DNA of 5,473 nt from an uncultured Eubacteriales bacterium (lineage in GTDB: Bacteria; Bacillota; Clostridia; Oscillospirales; Acutalibacteraceae). The stretch spans positions 1-5,473 of the forward strand of contig CAKSIH010000031.1 of assembly GCA_934462705.1 (NCBI GenBank). The letters run 5' to 3'. This document shows positions 5,372 to 5,473 of the stretch, piece by piece (within the stretch, counting starts at the first letter, position 1; each line of letters opens with the position of its first letter). The notes under the pieces were generated by a model. That model was not told the DNA's origin. It saw only the letters and a list, made by a program, of their open reading frames with translations, and did no database searches. Both the position numbers and the translations under genes were made by a program.

Positions 5372-5472
5372 ATTTTTTCTAAGTATTTAATAAAGTCATC
5401 TACACTTTCATATCTTAAAATATGTTTTTGACAAATAGGAATTTTGTCAATACACTTTCCTATGTACCAGCT
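5368..5472 (-). CDS. C-terminal end of an unidentified protein (partial)
   Basis: The frame enters from the right edge and encodes 34 residues ending in TGA (5370-5368). It contains SWYIGKCIDKIPICQKHI followed by a YESVDDFIKYLEKI helix-like end. The mixed composition and normal end make it a credible gene terminus, and it lies on the same strand just upstream of the frameshifted gene. The two cysteines and the histidine (C-x6-C-x2-H) could bind metal, but too little is visible to say. The family is not recognised. Confidence 0.5.
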   Translation of the reverse strand, partial: SWYIGKCIDKIPICQKHILRYESVDDFIKYLEKI

Positions 5473-5473
5473 G

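Overview
The window looks like a fragment of a low-GC Gram-positive (Firmicutes, probably Clostridia) genome. The evidence is AT-rich coding sequence, AGGAG-type ribosome binding sites, two Sec signal peptides, LysM and SPOR cell-wall domains, strong Rho-independent terminators, and a clostridial-looking cluster of intergenic palindromes. An ankyrin-repeat protein next to secreted proteins, plus several decayed genes, suggests a host-associated lineage, perhaps an intracellular symbiont. This is inference; no marker gene is present to fix the taxonomy.

Left edge (1-135): the last 30 codons of a small membrane protein on the + strand, followed directly by a 16-bp-stem terminator. Positions 136-412 are an AT-rich leader with only weak promoter candidates.

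Core (413-3942): a compact + strand operon closed by a second strong terminator. It encodes (i) a signal peptide plus an Asp/Lys repeat linker (413-640) that is in the same frame as, and separated by one in-frame TAG from, (ii) a ClpB/torsin-like AAA+ ATPase (644-2299); (iii) an exported protein with a histidine-rich module and two LysM domains (2316-3056); and (iv) a seven-repeat ankyrin protein (3079-3882). Gaps are 3, 16 and 22 nt. A Sec-exported AAA+ ATPase is unusual because ATP is scarce outside the cell. It would make sense if the product reaches a host cytosol, or if the amber codon decides between an exported and a cytoplasmic form. The gene may also simply be broken.

Right part (3943-5473): no intact gene. 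It holds a SPOR-domain remnant with its own in-frame TAG (4164-4295), two diverged copies of a roughly 85-105 nt module (4262-4345 and 4506-4611) flanking three hairpins, a fourth hairpin at 4707-4731, and the N-terminus of a small membrane protein with a good ribosome binding site (4747). That ORF runs into a minus-strand gene carrying a one-base frameshift (4831-5233). The C-terminus of another minus-strand gene lies at the right edge (5368-5472). The small membrane protein ends at 2-94 and 4747 look like complementary parts of one family, so the operon may lie between a complete copy (off the left edge) and a truncated copy of the same gene.
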